From the NCBI GenBank assembly GCA_000469685.2, contig LS997564.1:14904091-14968090 (forward strand): a stretch of 64,000 bases of DNA. The letters run 5' to 3'. Below are positions 38,701 through 50,361 of this stretch, piece after piece (the first letter of the stretch is position 1; every line of letters begins with the position of its first letter). Below the pieces are notes generated by a model. The model saw only the letters and a list, made by a program, of their open reading frames with translations, was not told the origin of the DNA and did no database searches. Both the position numbers and the translations under genes were made by a program. This DNA is from Haemonchus contortus (Eukaryota > Nematoda > Chromadorea > Rhabditida > Trichostrongylidae).

Positions 38701-41700
38701 AACAAAATGTCGATGGGGACCCTAGCTCCGATGACAAAGTGCTATGTATCGGGTCCATTTTTCTTCTAGAGAACAGACCCGACAGATAGACTGGCCCACT
38801 GAACGATCCGAAATTCGGAAACATTTGGATAAGCTTGGCTGGATGGAGATCTATTGAAAAAATGGAGCCCTGCATTTCTTCGAACATACCAATTACCTTA
38901 GCAGTTTTATGCTCAGAAACTAGTTCCCGATGTTTTTTTCCAAAGTTCCACTCAGACTTACCTTTTACCCTTCCAAACGGGAACGTGTTTTCTGAGCTTG
39001 CCCAGCATTATCCTTGCGCTAACTATAAGTACTTATTATACCTATACCACTGAGTACTTGTTTAATATTCGAGCATCTACAAGTAAATTGCAAGCTATGA
39101 TGAACCAGAAAGAAGTGGGCGACCCTGCAACCCGTTGTTGCAGTTAAAGGTCGAACCCCGGCTAAAAACTCGCTCAGGCAAACAGAGCCTCTCACATCAG
39201 AAGACCTCATGGCATTCTTGGATATGCTTGAGATCAATTCAAATGCCACTAATATTCTCCAATGAGGGTCGAAGCTTGGTGGTACTCATTAGGAGCTTGA
39301 TCAGTTTCTAATGGTCCAGCAAATTCAGCTTCGGCTGAATCTAGAAAACTTCCCGTTTATTTTCTTTCCTGAATATCCATCCTTCCAGCCAGTCTCTTCC
39401 TTTTGTTCTGTATTTCCCCTTTTGCTGTGATGTTCTGCGGAATTTATGTTGTAGCGCGATGTAGGTTCAGGAGTATAAACAACTTGAGAAACACTGAACC
39501 TTATTGCTAGCTGAGCGGTAGAGTAAAATAGTCAGCCATAGCCTATTCGGTATTTGAGAGATTTTTGAGGTGCTTGAAAGGCCCAGCAGAGTTTGCTGTG
39601 GAATCACTTGCCTGCATGGCCCGTGTAGATCGACTCCTACTCCGGGCGGAACAAACTATCTTGTTTAGGGTTTTGAGGATGTTTTTTTTGAATCAAGTCA
39701 ACAATGGAATTTTGTTGTTTTCGATGTGCGTTTGTCTATTATCCTGTATCGGATTAGTTTCATGCGATCTCTATCTGAAAACTGAATACTGAATTGCAAG
39801 GATCCAGTGACTGCAAAGCGTCTATGCCTTTCTATATTGGTCCACGTTGATTTCTAGTGCATGGCACATCTAATGATGTTTTAATACCAATAAGTAATTT
39901 TGACATTCTTCATAATTCTATTCTATGGCTACGAAAACAGAATTTGGAGCTCGTCTAAGTTCATCTTCATCTAGTCATCTTCTGTCTGCTATGGGATCTC
40001 TCCATCTTGTGGAATAATTGATCGACGTATGAATTAACACCAAACAAGTTCTTCTCTTGAATGCAAGAGCAAAATGCATGGCGCAATCTGGGTGGATTCA
40101 TTAATCTTCGCCTGTTTACTATCTTGTTCTTTTCGTAACAGTAGTTGAGTTGTTTAACCATATAACTCGTTATAAGACGCAACCAGATGGAAGTGAGTTC
40201 CAGAGTTAGCCGTATACCGTCCACCAAACTAGGTCTTCGAATTTATTGGACTTCCTATGGCATCCTGAGGATATTTGGTCTGCTGAGGAGCAGTACGATT
40301 ACTTGATTTCGGATGTCGGTCTTGTTCCAGTTTCTGTACTCATGCTGTACTTCTGAGTCCATCAAACCTCGTCGTACTCGATTCTTTTCAAACAGGACGT
40401 ATGTTTATCCGACTAGTAGTGATTTTGTTAGGAATGACAGCGCGTCCTCTCGTCTAAATACCTTCGTCGCGGTCCTGACAGCCTGGGGCAAAACGCATGG
40501 AAATGCCACGTCCCGTTCGTTTTCGTCCGTCTGATGCATAACGAACATGCAAAAGTGCATGTTATGATAGGAGATGATGAACGGCAATCTACTGATGAAT
40601 GTCGTCTTCCCATGCAAAAGTGTTACTGCTAATGAAATTTTAGTAGTACTGTCCCTAAGTGACGAAGTGTCCGAAGAAGAATGCTTTATGAGGCATTTTA
40701 AAAATGTAAATCTATCCCCCGGGAGCGTTAAGAATAGTTTCATTCAAAATTAGGGCGATTCAGCTAATTAGAATATTTGCAGACTTTTTTTTTGATTTTT
40801 GGGTTTTCCCTGAAACGAAGTGCGAAATAGTGCCTATCAATTGTTCTCTACCTGAGGTTACTGTATTCAAATGAAGAGACGGTAACTTCTGATGTCGTTT
40901 GTTAATCTACGAGTTCTTTGCAGTCGTTTCAGTCATCCTAGGGAATGTTCATGGCGCATTCTTCCAAGAGTGTTTATACTCGGGGCAATACCTCGCCACT
41001 ACTGTCCTCTTCACTTTACTGGAATAAAAAGGGTTGGCCTTCCTTAATATTTCTTTTCGATCGCGCCAGGCTCCCAAATCATTTCATTTGAAGCGTATTC
41101 GGCCTACGAAGTAGCTTGTAGTCGGCACATTCGCCCTGCGTCGCCCCACCAATTTTGGTGCAGTTCAGCCAATTGCGACAGTGGGGGAGGACTATTTTGT
41201 TCCAGGAGGTGGGCACGCTCGAATGCAAGCTGCACCCCTTAGCACAGGCTTTTTTAGTTATTATGTATCGAATTCTCACAAGGTGGCTCGCTCCTACCCG
41301 AAACTCACTTTTCAATACGGCCACTTTTCAGAGTATCTCCCTGGGTAGATCTTCTTTCAGTAATAAGTGCAAACTAAGAGTTACAGCTTACGCACTGCCT
41401 CAGTCTTGTGTCATAATGGCATGAAACTTCGCGCGATTAGAAGTCAGAACTTGAATGAAGAGCAGTTTGGCGCGTTACTTTTCTCCGAAATTCCGAAATT
41501 ATTCCTGAGCCTCTTTCCTCCACGTCAAGGAGAAGTGCTAAGCTTTGAAAGTAGCGTTGTGAACTGTGTTGGAGGTCCCGAAATAACCCTAGAGGTAAAA
41601 GTGAAGCCCTAGGGAGGGGAAATTAGTGAATATCCGGAAGGCAGCCGATTTGAGCAAATTTGTAGGCTTCCGTTGACCGTGCAGAAGCCAAGAAATAGAG

Positions 41701-43993
41701 TGTACGCAATTAGGAGAAATTGTAGTTGAGTTTTACCCGAAACCTCATTCGACTACAACTTCTTTTTTGTATTCTCAGTTTCGTTGCCAATTGCATACAA
41801 TCGATGCTTCTTTTTTTATCCGCTTGTAATTATTTTTCTTCAAAACTCCCACTTGAACACGAATTTTATTCTACTTTTAGATTTCAAAGCTTAACTTGAT
41901 TGGCTGCGGTAGTTGATATTCAAGCTACTGTTAGTTTCAATTTTTTCCATTTCTGAACGAAAGCAGTGTAGGCCTGACTTGGGAGGTGGGGGAGGGGGGG
42001 GGGGGTTACATTGCACGTGACAGCTAATCATATGTAGTGTACCCTTTGCCCCTTCACTACGATCCTCAACTGATAACCTGTTTTCAAATAGATCATCTGC
42101 AAGTTCCTTTGCTTTATTACCCATGGTTAAGCTCGAACCTAGAATGCGATCTAATTGTAAGGTGAGGCAAACGATGTGACATATCGGGCACATTTCGGCC
42201 AGTGGAACAGGTAACCTTAACAATGGTCAAGCTCGACTCTGACCAGCGGATCCAGCGCCTTTCTATGTACTCATGGGCCTCTGCTTCATTAGCTTCAATT
42301 CGTAAAGACTTTCCTAAAAGCAATCGGATTTCCTCTCTCCGAGATTCAGGAAGAGTGACGTTTTGAAGGAGTAGTAGGTAGCGAGTATGGGAGGAGTTGA
42401 ACTGATTTCACCTCCCTTGAGTTGGTTTATTTTGGGAAGTGAAGCTGCACTTTGAGGAAGGAACTTAAAAGGGCGTTGCCCTGAAAGATACGCGATTTAG
42501 CAGAGATCATACGGTAGCGAAGGATACACCGCAATGTCAGCCATTTTCCATGTGATATATGTGCTATATCCCCGAAAATATTAGCGCTCATCGATTCAGA
42601 GTCCTGAGTTGCACTCATCGTAATGGGTCTCTCTTCATCCGGAGGAGTCCTTTGTTTCGGGCTTAACCGGTATTTCATCTCTCAAAGATGACGTGCATCG
42701 GAGCACTTCACGTGTAGGCGTAGCTTGTGCCTCATTCGTCTGGCTTTACTGAACGACATTCCTTGCGCTTTTTTTGAACTACGCAACTTCTCTGCTTTAG
42801 AGTATACCTACAAACTTTATTTAACATCAGTGGGATCTTCATTATGCTATGCATTGAGATTTACCTTCGCATTGTTGACCTGATTGCAAGGGTTAGAGCT
42901 GTATGCACATCACGATATTGTTCGATCGTTCTCTATTCACTGTTCTTCACCACAATGATAACTTTTAAGTCATATTATGATCAATAGAGTTTTGAAATTC
43001 TTCAATTTTCAGTATGAAAAGGTTTTTAAGAGAATTTTTCCGATTTTCCAAATTTTCCATTCCGAAATGCAGTTTCTTTCCTTGTCATTGATGCCATCTC
43101 ATCTATCTTATCGAATAGCAGCGACCATCCTTGAAAATCCACTCGTTTTTATCGAGGTACCCCTACCCCCCTAGCAAAATTTCGATTTTTGATTTCACGA
43201 TTTTCCAGTCAAATGATTGTGAAGGCTGCAAAATGGATGAAAATTCGATAGAGCCTTGTTTGACGAACATTATGGGTAGGACATCGTTTGCCCAGAAAAT
43301 TGAAGTCCTTGTGAAATATGGCCAGACATATTCGTTAGATGACCAGCCTAAATGAAAATGACTCGTAAAACAGCTTCCTGAATTTTCACCTAAAACAATA
43401 ATCAGATATTACGACGGCAGACCTCTACATCACTCTACTGGAGGTGTTATCCCTCATACAAGTAGCTCCTATTTTGCATTACAAAAAATACCACATGAAA
43501 ATATTCTCAGAAAGAGTTTGGACATGGCTTGTCCTCCATATGTGCACACTGTTTCCTATGAGGCTGCTCCGGCATCTTCCCGAAGAAAATCCTATGAAAT
43601 TCAAATAAGTGAACTCCGTGGGTCTCAGTAAAACTGCTGGAATTCCTGCTAGGACGACTTGTTGCCGATAACCTTGGACTCGATTGGTTCTGCAATATTG
43701 ACAGTCTGCTCTGCAGTTGCTCCTACTTATTACAGTACGATATTATTTTACAGTATTTTTATTTTGCAATATTCCTAACTTGTCGTCGTTAATTAGGTTA
43801 GCTTCCACGAACGTAATCCCATCCAGCGGTCTAGTATAACAAGCGAAAGACTGGGAAGCAGCTTTGTTTCTGAAAGTTACTTTTACAACGAGATCTGGTT
43901 TCGTACCGTTACGGATTGAGTCCTCACTTTTCCTAATGTAAATCGCGGGCCTCAACAATGGATTGGCTTTGTTTACTTGTTTTCTTCTTGAGA
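32791..43993. other. 11 kb gene desert
   Basis: I see no conserved exon, RNA gene or complete mobile element. Open frames up to 133 codons (for example on the minus strand at 37202-37603 and 37700-38074) show no recognisable family or exon structure and fit chance or an old unidentified repeat. A G-run lies at 41983-42005. Confidence 0.4.
41983..42005. repeat. Guanine-rich run
   Basis: ggaggtgggggagg followed by an uninterrupted run of more than ten G. It could form a G-quadruplex. Assembly length errors are also common in such runs. Confidence 0.6.
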
Positions 43994-44277
43994 GCGTGTA
44001 GGTGGTATAGTGGCAAGTGGTGCCACTCACCGACCCCAGATAAAGAAGGACTCGATTCGTATGGACAAGTATCGATCCCGGACCATGCGGTGTATCGATA
44101 CTTGTCCATACGAATCGAGTCCTTCATTACTCTGGGGTCGGTGAATTGGTACCAGACGCGTCTGAGAAGTTAAGATCGTGGACTTCTCCATGACCCTTTC
44201 ATCGAAAGTCATACGGACCATATACGAGTTCAAACACCACTACGGTCCCGAATGGAAGTCGAATGCTTTGGCGCCTC
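43994..44277 (+). mobile_element. SINE-like copy 6 with an internal palindrome
   Basis: The head ggtggtatagtggcaagtgg lies at 44001 and the family tail (caccactacggtcccgaatgg, aagtcgaatgc) ends near 44277. The expected B box and middle are replaced by the palindrome at 44027-44143. Confidence 0.75.
44027..44143. repeat. Long palindrome inside SINE-like copy 6
   Basis: The 29-base block beginning ggactcgattcgtatgg at 44048 is repeated in perfect inverse orientation up to 44113, and an outer block (tcaccgaccccaga / tctggggtcggtga) also pairs. The loop is about 15 bases around 44077-44090. It could be a snap-back duplication made during replication or reverse transcription. Confidence 0.85.
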
Positions 44278-44960
44278 CCAGAAAGGGATTGGTTAACAGT
44301 GGATTTCTTTTCCTTATTTTTAATCCCTATTGGTGGTTTCAACGTATAACCACAACGTGGGTAACGTTCCAGGACGTCCCAGCCGGTATATTGGCAACGA
44401 CCTCTGGGAGGAAAGCTATTTCGGGAGGCTGCCTTGACAACTCCTTTTTTATGAGTTCGTTAAGGAAGCAGATTTGAGGCGTCTATTGAGATGGCTAGCA
44501 CTTCTCTGTTCCTTGCAGTACGCACCGGCCTTCCACTTTTTTGCATATCGATTCCTTAAGAAGACGTTCGAAGAATTCAATAGACAAAGGGGGACGCTGT
44601 AGATTCATCCGTCTTCATTACCTATTTCTAAACTAATTATTGAAGCTACCCTTTTGAAAGAACAAAGGGACAACTTCTGTGAAACGCTGCTCGTTTCGGG
44701 ATGCTTCACGCTTCCGGCTTGTGCGCACAGCTGAATGAGTTCTAGAAATGAGTGGAAGTGTGGCAATGGAAGGAGGTGGGGGGACTGGGGTGCTGATAAG
44801 CCTAGTTGGACACAAAGTTAGTGGCATCATTTTTAGTGAAAAATATAGGCAAAAATAAAAAAAATCTACTGCTCTCTGTCGGTCTGGTTCTTCTGACACC
44901 CCTTACCCTGTCCAGCATTGAAAATGAAAGATAAAGTTAATCTATCCCGTCTTTGAGTTG
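44278..44960. other. Spacer between two SINE-like copies
   Basis: No recognisable coding exon or element. Open frames here lack family resemblance. Confidence 0.4.
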
Positions 44961-45210
44961 CATCCACGCATTCGACTTCTATTCAGAATCGTATTGGCGT
45001 ATTGAAAGCGTATCTAGCCTGTACAATGACTTGCGGTGGCCAGCCGATGTACAAGTCAAAGCCTTTATCCTTCCAAATGAGTCTGATACCATTTAATCTA
45101 CCCCGGAGAAATGAAAGGCTTGGTTGGCTTAGGCGGATGTCAACTTGGGACTCGAACATGTGACCGTGTGCGTGGGATAGTGCCCCACTTGCCACTACAC
45201 CACCTCCGCC
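44961..45210 (-). mobile_element. SINE-like copy 7 (full length, best reference copy)
   Basis: Read on the minus strand from 45210, it has ggcggaggtggtgtagtgg, caagtgg, then gtcacatgttcgagtccc, which match Pol III A and B boxes at tRNA spacing. The body includes agccaaccaagcctttcattt, acttgtacatcggctggcc and tacgattctgaatagaag, ending gtcgaatgcgtggatgc. It is about 250 bp. No poly(A) or simple tail is obvious. Confidence 0.85.
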
Positions 45211-46957
45211 CTGTTCATCAATAATTGTTGTTGACTAGTATTTGAAGCATTTGAAGTCCATTTATCTGATCAGGCACCGAGTAGCACCAGTAGCGATGAG
45301 AGCCTTTTTTTAAAGCTCATCAATTTGTCATGATCCTTTCTGACGTGACGCTCTCCTATGGGACTATTATTGCGAGACTTTTCCTCCGAAGCTTGCCATT
45401 TCGCCATGATTCCTGGGAATAGTCACCTAGAAATCTTCTATGGCTGAAGCATATTTTTTTTATGCCCTCTTAATCTCACACTTTGATTCTGAATTTATCA
45501 TTTCCTTCTGTTTCCATACTTAGTCCTTTGCTTGAGTTTCCTCCGACATTGTTGAGCAAAAAGCTGTTCCCAAAACGTCTTCTGCTCTCTTTCTTTTCTC
45601 TCTACCGAAAAATGAAATAGGAATTAATATAACTCACTTTTTGCCCTACGTTCTCCCTGGCCGTCCAGCCTAGAAATAGTACTCAAACCCGATCAGTGAT
45701 CAGGGTCCGAATTGGAAATTTTATCACCCCGTTTTGGTCTGGCAATCTGACCAACGTGCACGGCGATGTGCTATAACTGTGAGGTTTAGTGGTACCTTCA
45801 TTTTGATAATCACCTGTCGTTCCCTCGATTATCGATTTTTGTGAGCAAGCGCCACTGACGACTCCATTCGTCCCTTACGCGAGCGAAGATAGTCTAGGTG
45901 CTCCAAAAACTAATTCCCTTTTTTCCGGAATCAAAAGTACGAAAGGCCGTCTTCGAGTCGAGACTTCATGACTGTTTTAGTCTAGACGGCTCAGTGTGGC
46001 ATTAATCAAATTTTATATTGTCATAACAATTTTTGTCCCGAACCTGATGGAGCTTACTAGATGAGGTGAAGTTCTTGCGTCGTCTCGAAGCTTCTTGTAA
46101 ATACACTAACTCGCATAATTTCGTTGTCGAGTGCCTATAAATATGTCCAGATGGGTCAAGTTTTATAGAGTCGTCATGCTTCGGTGGTTGGCAGACATGG
46201 CGGTCGTAGTGCCCAGAGCAGAATTTTTGGCTGACCATCCTCATTTTTCTTCAGCTCCTGTTCCCCTGTTCCTCAATCTCTAGGCATATCTCTTATAATT
46301 CAAACTACTCCTACTCCAACTCAACATCAACAGTGGATGGACGTTGTTCAGGTGACTCTCAAGCACTCAACTGAATTCGTTGGCCGGGCAGGAAGTACTC
46401 GGATTTCATGGAGTATTGGGTTGGCATTGAAAAACGGTCGAACTCGCACTCATGCTCGCATTTTTTGGAGCCAGCGCTCAGTTTGTGAAGTTCACTGAAC
46501 AATTCAGATAGGCGTACTTCATGCATGCACCCCTTAGTTTATTATAAAGTTCATTTCGTCAGAAGTAGAGCTATGACTGGAAGGCCGCTCTTTGAGGGTG
46601 GTCCGATACTGGCTCAACTGACGGAGTCTTCCATTCCTTTACAAACTATGAACCTCTTGGTCTTTCAAGGAAAGTGAAAGAACAATAAGTGCATTTCATG
46701 ACCCGATAAATTTTTCGATAATGGTTGATAATAATGAATAATACTTCAAATTAACGAGTAATGATTGACAGCAACGTTAATAAATAATGTTTATGTCTGT
46801 ATTAAAATTTTCCGAACGCTTTCCAATTTCGACCAAATTCAAACACTATATACGGTAGTTCGAACATTACTCGTAATTAATTTATATAAAGGTAGTAAAA
46901 ATAATGGACCTTAGCGTCAGAGCATGAGTAGTAGTAATTAATGAATAGTCTCAAGAA
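45211..46957. other. Gene-poor stretch
   Basis: No conserved exons or recognisable elements seen. The part from 46680 to 46950 is AT-rich with many short ataat/taatga repeats of low complexity. Confidence 0.4.
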
Positions 46958-47121
46958 TGGTTCAATGATCGAACCCCCGTATCTACATATCTAGACCAAC
47001 CGAAAAAAGTAAAAGGACTGACTTGTACAACGCCTGGCCGCCACAAATTTTTGTATAGGCCTCATATGCATTCAAAAACGCCACTACGATTCTGCATGGA
47101 TGTCGAGAGCTGTGCGCATCC
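46958..47121 (+). mobile_element. SINE-like copy 8 (head truncated)
   Basis: It starts at the B-box region (gatcgaacccc), continues with gaccaaccg, gacttgtacaacgcctggcc, ttgtataggcctcatatgc and cactacgattctgcatgg, and ends with gcgcatcc. The A-box half is missing. Confidence 0.75.
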
Positions 47122-47254
47122 TAGGCGCAATGATTTATGTCAAAACGCTTCAATAGCTCTAATAATAACATCGTTAATGAAATATTCCAAATATATGTTT
47201 CAAGTCCAACGATAATAATAATCATTGATAGTAAATTATGATCAATAACATCCT

Positions 47255-48220
47255 ACTTATATAATCGGCTAAGTGTGTCTGTTGGTGTGTTTGTGTGTGT
47301 GTGTGTGAGTTTGTGTGTGTGTGGGTATGTGCGTGTGTTTGTCCGACCGGAAATTCATAACTCCCGTCCCATTGTAGCTAAAGCATTCAAATTTGAAAGA
47401 GAGATAGGCGGCACGATGGGAACAGCGATGGTAAGTGATTGGAAGTGATAACAATCGATAGAAATGGATAAGGAGCCTTAAAAGGCAAAAGCCACAGGGT
47501 CCGTAACTCCCTTCGTATTATCGATGAAGCCTTGGCACTTTGGCAGGTGATGTAGGATGTAAAGGGACCATTAGTGATTGGTGACAGGGAATGATACCAA
47601 GTGATAGGGACTGATAAGAAGCCATAGGAGGCGAGGGCCTGTAGGTCTATGACGCGCTTCCTGTTAATAGTGGAGTCTTGGAATTTCAATAGGTTACGTA
47701 AGATGTGACGGGATCGTAGATACTCGGTGACGGGATCGAGAACGGTTGGTGCCAGGCCAGAAGCTGATAAAACTGATAAGAGCTAATGAAAATCCTCGAA
47801 AGCGTAGTGCCACTATAACAATGACATTTATAAAGGAGCCTTGACAGTTTGGCATGTTGTGGAGTATGGCGGGGTCGTAGACGATCGATGATAGGAACTG
47901 ATAACAGCTGATAACGACTGATAAGAGCCCTTACCAACTGAGTTCAACTCCTGTGGTATCTATGATGTATTTATGATTACGACTATTATTGTATATAGAT
48001 TACGACCGCTATCCAGGTTTGTAACTGGGTGGAAGATCAAGGTCACTTTATGTTTTGATATCATTTACGTCAAAGCTCATCCGACCGCCAATAGTTTGGG
48101 GTTCTCAACTAATGATGTGCCCGTGGAGGAAAGAAGGTCCAGTGATAACGACATCTGATAATGGTGGGCATGTGGCGCACGAAATAGCGTGCGTAGCCCA
48201 ACTGGTTAATTATAAATAAA
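47255..48220 (+). mobile_element. GT-rich element with degenerate tandem units, possibly a non-autonomous Helitron
   Basis: The left part has tataatcggctaagtgtgtc followed by a TG-rich run (47280-47340) and gtccgaccggaaattcataa. The middle has three degenerate units starting near 47530, 47675 and 47838, each with a version of agccttggcactttggcagg, then gatgt-gga-g, ggtcgtag, and several gactgataa motifs. The right end near 48174-48205 has a small hairpin (cgcacg aaatag cgtgcg) followed by tagcccaactggtt. The hairpin near the end and the AT-flanked insertion suggest a Helitron-like element, but no transposase is present and the ends are not proven. Confidence 0.4.
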
Positions 48221-48898
48221 AATAATATCAGTTTTGAACTTTACAAAGTATGTATTTGAGTTCTACAACGATTATCAAATAACTAATAGATGCCTGGCAC
48301 ATTTCATAAAGAGATTGTAAGGGCGTCTTGGTCTGCATCTTGCCATTCACTCAATTCAACAAGCACTTATTTCATAGAAATGTAGGCAATTGTAATTTGT
48401 AATTTCATTTCGTTTTGACACAAAAACAGCCATACTCCTTCAAATGATCATGACTTACGATTGAATCAAATTTTTCTTCTTCTGAACGCTTTCGCGAAAT
48501 CTGGTCAATGGTCTTAATAGAAAGTGCTCCAGTGAATTCTGTCATGTCTAGCTATAAATTTTCTTCAATCAAAACACGCCGTTCTCTGTCCGGTTTCCGA
48601 GAATAAGGAAATTGCTTCGATAAATTCCAATAACGCTTTTATTTGGCAGCCATGGGATGCATTGCTTTGCACTACGTTTTTCATTAATAAGCCGTCTATG
48701 TGTAAATTATGATAAAAGGGGAATTATGAAGGGGATTATAGGATAGCCCCTTTTCTTCTTATTAGTTTACGAACTCAGTTTTTGTCCAGAGAATATATGC
48801 CGCATATTTTGAGGAGTTGGAAATATGGATTCTTGTTTAGGGATTGAAAAAGGCAGATACTTACAATTAGAGTATTTCCGTATTACTGAATGTAGAAT
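48221..48898. other. Gene-free spacer
   Basis: AT-rich; no coding exon or element recognised. Confidence 0.4.
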
Positions 48899-49092
48899 GG
48901 GCCGGTACAATGAAGTACGGCAGTCAACCGATGTACAAGTCAGTTTTATCTATTCCCATGCAAACCTGTGGCCAACTGACCGATCCCTCAGGGATGAAGG
49001 CTTGGTTGGACTGGGCCAGTTTTGATCCGAGACTTGATTCCTGGACCTTGGGTGTATGATGGTGAGCCACTTGCCACTTCACCAATTCCGCC
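48899..49092 (-). mobile_element. SINE-like copy 9 (3' truncated)
   Basis: On the minus strand it starts at ggcggaattggtgaagtgg (49092), with caagtgg and a degenerate B box (ggaatcaagtctc). The body follows to acttgtacatcggttgac near 48920, where similarity ends. Confidence 0.75.
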
Positions 49093-50020
49093 GAGTTTGC
49101 ACTTTTGTTATCAAATGCCTGATATTACGAAATCCGCCTCAAAGATCGTTTCATTCACACAGCAGCCTCGAGATTCTCTCATCACAGGCAATATGGCTAC
49201 GTAAACTTACACAAAAACTCAGCTCGAGCACAAAAAACTTATTTGATTAGCTATTTAGCCAGAATTTTTCTAAACTTGCTAAAATTAAGACGGTAAGAGC
49301 CTTTCTTGAGGCAGTAGAGGATTTCGAAAACTATCTACGAAAACTCGCAAAAAATCGTTGAGCAGGGGAAAAGGGTGGAGCTACACTACAATCTTCTACA
49401 ATTTGCTTATCTGATGGGCAACTTCATTGCCAAAACCAAGTGCTGAATGCCCAATCAGACCGATTCATCCTGGAATGGAATACTCTGTGCCTCACACTTC
49501 TCCTCTCCTCTGCGATTTTTTAAGAGTCTTACTCGAAGTATCCAACCCAGTGGGGTATGGCATGTTTCCGCCAATCTCACAGAAACTGTTGAATCAGTGT
49601 TTCCCTCATTTTTTCTTTCCTGTGGAATGGATTGGTACCCCGAAACGGCTAGGATGCAAAGACGGGAGGGGTTTTGTTGATGAAAGAGCAGCGAGCGACA
49701 GCTTTATTTCATGTTGTTTCGGGTATTGATATCTTACACCGTGCTCCGTTCAAGCAGATGGAATCGAGCTGAGTGCTCCAAAACCCATTTGCAGCTCCCG
49801 GCAATTCCATCTACCTAATCTCCACTTGGAACTTTAGTCTGTAGTCATTTAGTCTTTCATTCGGAACAGAGTCCATAAATTTGAATGGCCTCTTCAATGC
49901 GTGGCTTCTCCAAAAGGGGATCTGTAATGGCGGCAGCTCTCCGTCGCACCAATACACCTTACTTTTCAAGGAATAGTATTCAGTAATTACAGTTCCCAGT
50001 GAGGAACCGGTAGAGTTGCA
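49093..50020. other. Gene-free stretch
   Basis: No recognised exon or element. Overlapping open frames near 49427-49729 show no family features. Confidence 0.35.
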
Positions 50021-50123
50021 GTCCCGCTTGCAGAACCATTGCTCGTAGTGACCGCGATGGACAGTATATGAGGGAGGAGGTGAGGTTCTGCAAGCGGGAC
50101 AGTATATGAGGGAGGAGGTGAGG
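50021..50123. repeat. Nested direct and inverted repeat
   Basis: A 17-base perfect inverted pair (gtcccgcttgcagaacc at 50021-50037 and its complement at 50084-50100) encloses one copy of a 27-base direct repeat (50059-50085). The second copy (50097-50123) starts inside the right inverted arm. The two copies are identical. Confidence 0.9.
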
Positions 50124-50359
50124 ACATAACCATGTGAGGTACGAGGGGACACTAGTGACTGGTGGTTACTAACGAAAAACGGGCGCTCGGGGAATATTGT
50201 TAATAGGGGGTAGCTCCCTGGTGAGAATGGTGCCTCGGTCGATTTTCAATTCCTGAAGAAGCCGGTGCCATATCGTCTGGACTGTCCCACACCACACTTT
50301 CAGTATGTCTCTTTTTAGAGGGTAAGCATGCAGGCAGGAGAGCTTTCTGGGATAATATG
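50124..50359. other. Short spacer left of the mariner element
   Basis: Nothing recognisable in these 236 bases. They separate the nested repeat from the TA target site. Confidence 0.4.
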
Positions 50360-50361
50360 TA

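Noticed and set aside
39513..39585. tRNA-like D-arm sequence (tagctgagcggtagagt)
   Set aside because: No B box or acceptor stem follows at the right distance.
45140..45210. Possible functional tRNA gene
   Set aside because: A and B boxes are present, but the sequence does not fold into a cloverleaf with a paired acceptor stem by eye, and the same unit recurs with a long shared tail, so it is a SINE head.
47280..47345. Simple TG microsatellite as a separate feature
   Set aside because: It is imperfect and appears to be the left part of the larger repeat element, so it was merged there.
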